A stretch of 64,000 nt of DNA from Hyalangium gracile. GTDB taxonomy: Bacteria; Myxococcota; Myxococcia; Myxococcales; Myxococcaceae. The stretch lies in NCBI RefSeq assembly GCF_020103725.1, contig NZ_JAHXBG010000006.1, positions 434,001 through 498,000 of the forward strand. The letters are read 5' to 3'. Under the pieces are notes generated by a model, which ran no database searches, was not told the origin of the DNA, and saw only the letters and a list, made by a program, of their open reading frames with translations. The position numbers were made by a program, and so were the translations under genes. Of this stretch, positions 61,892-64,000 are shown one piece after another; within the stretch, counting starts at the first letter, position 1; each line of letters starts with the position of its first letter.

Positions 61892-63406
61892 ATGGCGATG
61901 GAACTCAAGCAAAGCCTGAAACTCTCGCAGCAGCTGGTGATGACGCCGCAGCTGCAGCAGGCGATCAAGCTCCTGCAGTTGTCGAGGATGGAGCTGCTGG
62001 AGCAGGTCCGGGAGGAGATGGAGCAGAACCCGCTGCTGGAGCAGCCGGACGAGCAGGCCCCGCTGGACGTGGCCGAGAAGGAGCCGGGCGAGGCGTCGCT
62101 GGAGGCGGCGAACGTCGAGGTGCCCAGGGACCAGGACGCCCCGATGGTGGGCGACAGCACCCCGGAGTTCAAGGGCGACTCGGACAACCCGCCGGAGATC
62201 GACTGGGAGGCCTACCTCAACAGCTACCAGTTCAGCGAGCAGACCACCGCCTCCAACAAGGGCAATGTGGCCACGGAGGACATGCCGTCCTTCGAAGCCA
62301 ACATGGTGAAGAAGGAGGACCTGGTCGACCACCTGCAGGCGCAGCTCGGCATGCTGAAGCTGAACGAGGCCGAGCGCCGGGTGGCCATGCTCATCACCGG
62401 CAACCTGGATGATGACGGCTACCTGAAGCTGCCGGACGTGGAGGGTGATCCGCTGATCCGCCTGTCCAACGAGGCGGACGTGCCCATGCACGTGGCGGAG
62501 CGGACGCTGCGGCGCATCCAGAGCCTGGACCCCAAGGGCTGCGGAGCGCGTGACCTGCAGGAGTGCCTGCTGATCCAGGTCCAGGCGCTGAAGGAGAAGC
62601 ACGCTCCGCTGCTGGGGCTGATGATCAAGCGGTACATGAAGTACCTGGAGAGCAAGAACCTGCCGGCCATCGCCAAGGAGCTGAAGGTCACCCTGGAAGA
62701 GGTGGTGGAGGCGGCCAGGCTGCTGCCGAAGCTGGACCCGAAGCCGGGGCGCAACTTCAGCGGGGATGACGCGCCGTACATCACCCCGGACGTGTTCGTC
62801 TACAAGATGGGCGACGAGTACACGGTGGTGCTGAACGATGACGGCCTGTCCAAGCTGCGCATCTCCAACACGTACCGGAACGCGCTGAAGAACGGCGCGG
62901 TGTCGCCTGGGCAGACCAAGGAGTTCATCCAGGACAAGCTGCGCAGCGCGCAGTGGCTCATCCGCTCCATCCACCAGCGGCAGCGCACCATCTACAAGGT
63001 GACCGAGAGCATCATCAAGTTCCAGCGGGACTTCCTGGACAAGGGCATCGCGCACCTCAAGCCGCTGATCCTCCGGGACGTGGCCGAGGACATCGGGATG
63101 CACGAGTCCACCGTGTCGCGCGTGACGACGAGCAAGTACGTGCACACCCCGCAGGGCATCTTCGAGCTGAAGTACTTCTTCAACTCGTCCATTGCGCGCG
63201 TGTCCGGCGAGGACACGGCGAGCGAGGCGGTGAAGCACCACATCAAGCAGCTGGTGTCGCAGGAAGACGCGCGCAACCCGCTCTCGGACCAGAAGATCGT
63301 CGAGCTGCTCAAGGCGCAGGGCACGGAGATCGCCCGGCGCACGGTGGCCAAGTACCGCGAGGTGCTCGGCATCCTCCCGAGCAGCAAGCGCAAGCGCTAC
63401 TTCTGA
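61892..63406 (+). CDS. rpoN: RNA polymerase sigma-54 factor RpoN
   Basis: 504 aa from ATG 61892. Region I is Gln/Leu-rich (LKLSQQLVMTPQLQQAIKLL), contacted by enhancer-binding ATPases. Region II is acidic (~50-100). Core-binding domain ~115-310 includes ITGNLDDDGYLKLPD. A helix-turn-helix follows at DIGMHESTVSRVTTSKYVHT. The RpoN box ARRTVAKYRE (~481-490) reads the -24 element. In Myxococcus RpoN is essential and drives pilA and developmental genes. Close to lptB, as in many proteobacteria. Confidence 0.97.
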   Translation: MAMELKQSLKLSQQLVMTPQLQQAIKLLQLSRMELLEQVREEMEQNPLLEQPDEQAPLDVAEKEPGEASLEAANVEVPRDQDAPMVGDSTPEFKGDSDNPPEIDWEAYLNSYQFSEQTTASNKGNVATEDMPSFEANMVKKEDLVDHLQAQLGMLKLNEAERRVAMLITGNLDDDGYLKLPDVEGDPLIRLSNEADVPMHVAERTLRRIQSLDPKGCGARDLQECLLIQVQALKEKHAPLLGLMIKRYMKYLESKNLPAIAKELKVTLEEVVEAARLLPKLDPKPGRNFSGDDAPYITPDVFVYKMGDEYTVVLNDDGLSKLRISNTYRNALKNGAVSPGQTKEFIQDKLRSAQWLIRSIHQRQRTIYKVTESIIKFQRDFLDKGIAHLKPLILRDVAEDIGMHESTVSRVTTSKYVHTPQGIFELKYFFNSSIARVSGEDTASEAVKHHIKQLVSQEDARNPLSDQKIVELLKAQGTEIARRTVAKYREVLGILPSSKRKRYF

Positions 63407-63496
63407 GCCGCTCGCTCGCTGCTGGCGGCAACTGGTCCATCCGATTTGTGAAAACCGGCTCTGTCGGCTGGACCAGCTCGTGGGCACGCTAGGCCC

Positions 63497-64000
63497 ATGA
63501 GCACCAACACCCCGAACCCCAACGCCTCGGAGCTTCCCCGCAGAGAGCTCACCCCGCTCGTCGTCCCTCCGGTGACGCTGGAGGGGCGCACCGTGCGGCT
63601 CGAGCCGCTGCGCCCGGAGCACGCCGCGGAGCTGGCCTCCCTCCTCGAGCCCGAAGTGTTCGAGTTCACCGCCCTGGTGCTGCGCACGCAGGCGGACGTG
63701 GAGGCGTACATCGCCGCGGCGATGGAGACCGCCGGCAAGGGCACCGAGCAGCCCTTCCTCATCCGCCACCGGGACACCGGCGCCCCGCTGGGCACCACGC
63801 GCTACATGTCCATCTCCCGCCATGACCGGACGCTGGAGATTGGCCACACGTGGCTGGCCCGGCGGGCCTGGCGCACCCGGGTGAACACCGAGTGCAAGTT
63901 CCTCCTGTTCCGCCACGCCTTCGAGCAGCTCCAGGTCATCCGCGTCCAGTTCAAGACGGACAAGCGCAACCTGCGCTCTCGGGCCGCCATCGAGCGCATC
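63497..64000 (+). CDS. GNAT acetyltransferase, RimJ/RimL-like (partial, runs off window)
   Basis: 168 residues visible from ATG 63497 to the edge. RimJ/L-type layout: LEGRTVRLEPLRPEHAAELASLLEP, PFLIRHRDTGAPLGTTRYM, IGHTWLARRAWRTRVNTECKFLLFRHAFEQLQVIRVQFKTDKRNLRSRAAIERI. The last part is the acetyl-CoA-binding and Asn-containing loop of the family. Likely transfers acetyl to a protein N-terminus or small amine; the substrate is unknown. The C-terminal ~20-40 residues are missing. Confidence 0.85.
   Translation, partial: MSTNTPNPNASELPRRELTPLVVPPVTLEGRTVRLEPLRPEHAAELASLLEPEVFEFTALVLRTQADVEAYIAAAMETAGKGTEQPFLIRHRDTGAPLGTTRYMSISRHDRTLEIGHTWLARRAWRTRVNTECKFLLFRHAFEQLQVIRVQFKTDKRNLRSRAAIERI

Overview
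This is a very GC-rich bacterial chromosome segment with tightly packed genes and many 4-bp stop/start overlaps. I read it as a myxobacterium, probably suborder Cystobacterineae (Archangium/Cystobacter/Myxococcus type). The evidence is a SitA6/DUF2380-type outer-membrane-exchange toxin, an FHA protein with an AgmX/PglI C-terminus, a Myxococcus PilA-like pilin behind a sigma-54-type promoter, and the lptC-lptA-lptB-rpoN order. Species cannot be named from sequence alone.

Layout. (1) 1-1440: end of an accessory module holding a 5'-truncated SitA6-like toxin gene and the start of its presumed immunity gene, next to a tRNA/tmRNA T-arm-like hairpin. (2) 1443-24586: mixed envelope and metabolic genes. 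These are the FHA-AgmX protein, a methyltransferase, PlsC-like acyltransferase, cysteine synthase, a molybdenum hydroxylase pair with a convergent dihaem lipoprotein, a thioester alpha-2-macroglobulin, a secreted M4 metalloprotease, a class III aminotransferase, a three-gene outer-membrane-like operon, and an operon joining a GT2-methyltransferase fusion, a P-II protein and a GT39-like membrane protein. (3) 24810-55810: a large Wzx/Wzy polysaccharide locus. It has a Wzc-type co-polymerase/BY-kinase, Wzy, Wzx, a WecA/MraY-type initiating transferase, eight GT4 and two GT2 glycosyltransferases, three OafA-type acyltransferases, two methyltransferases, two nucleotidyltransferase-fold proteins, UDP-glucose dehydrogenase and a ligase/TPR protein. 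A type IV pilin with its own promoter sits in the middle. No Wza/OPX exporter is present in the window. (4) 55945-57427: two less GC-rich lipoprotein genes, one with a JAMM-like metal motif. (5) 57490-64000: core genes astB, an LpxL-like acyltransferase, lptC, lptA, lptB, rpoN and a GNAT cut by the window end.

How the parts fit: WecA-like starts the lipid-linked unit; the GT4/GT2 enzymes, acyltransferases and methyltransferases extend and decorate it; UDP-glucose dehydrogenase supplies UDP-glucuronate; Wzx flips it; Wzy and Wzc polymerise it. LpxL and LptA/B/C belong to the LPS pathway. RpoN, encoded here, probably reads the promoter in front of the pilin gene.

Least ordinary points: a P-II protein with Ala at the uridylylation site (Tyr51) inside a glycosyltransferase operon; two paralogous nucleotidyltransferases of which one has lost Lys and one Asp of the active site; a WecA-type enzyme with a ~150-residue cytoplasmic extension; the JAMM-like lipoprotein; the truncated toxin beside a possible attachment site; and near-consensus sigma-54 elements before the pilin, the M4 protease and rpoN itself. 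All domain calls are by reading motifs; no database search was run.
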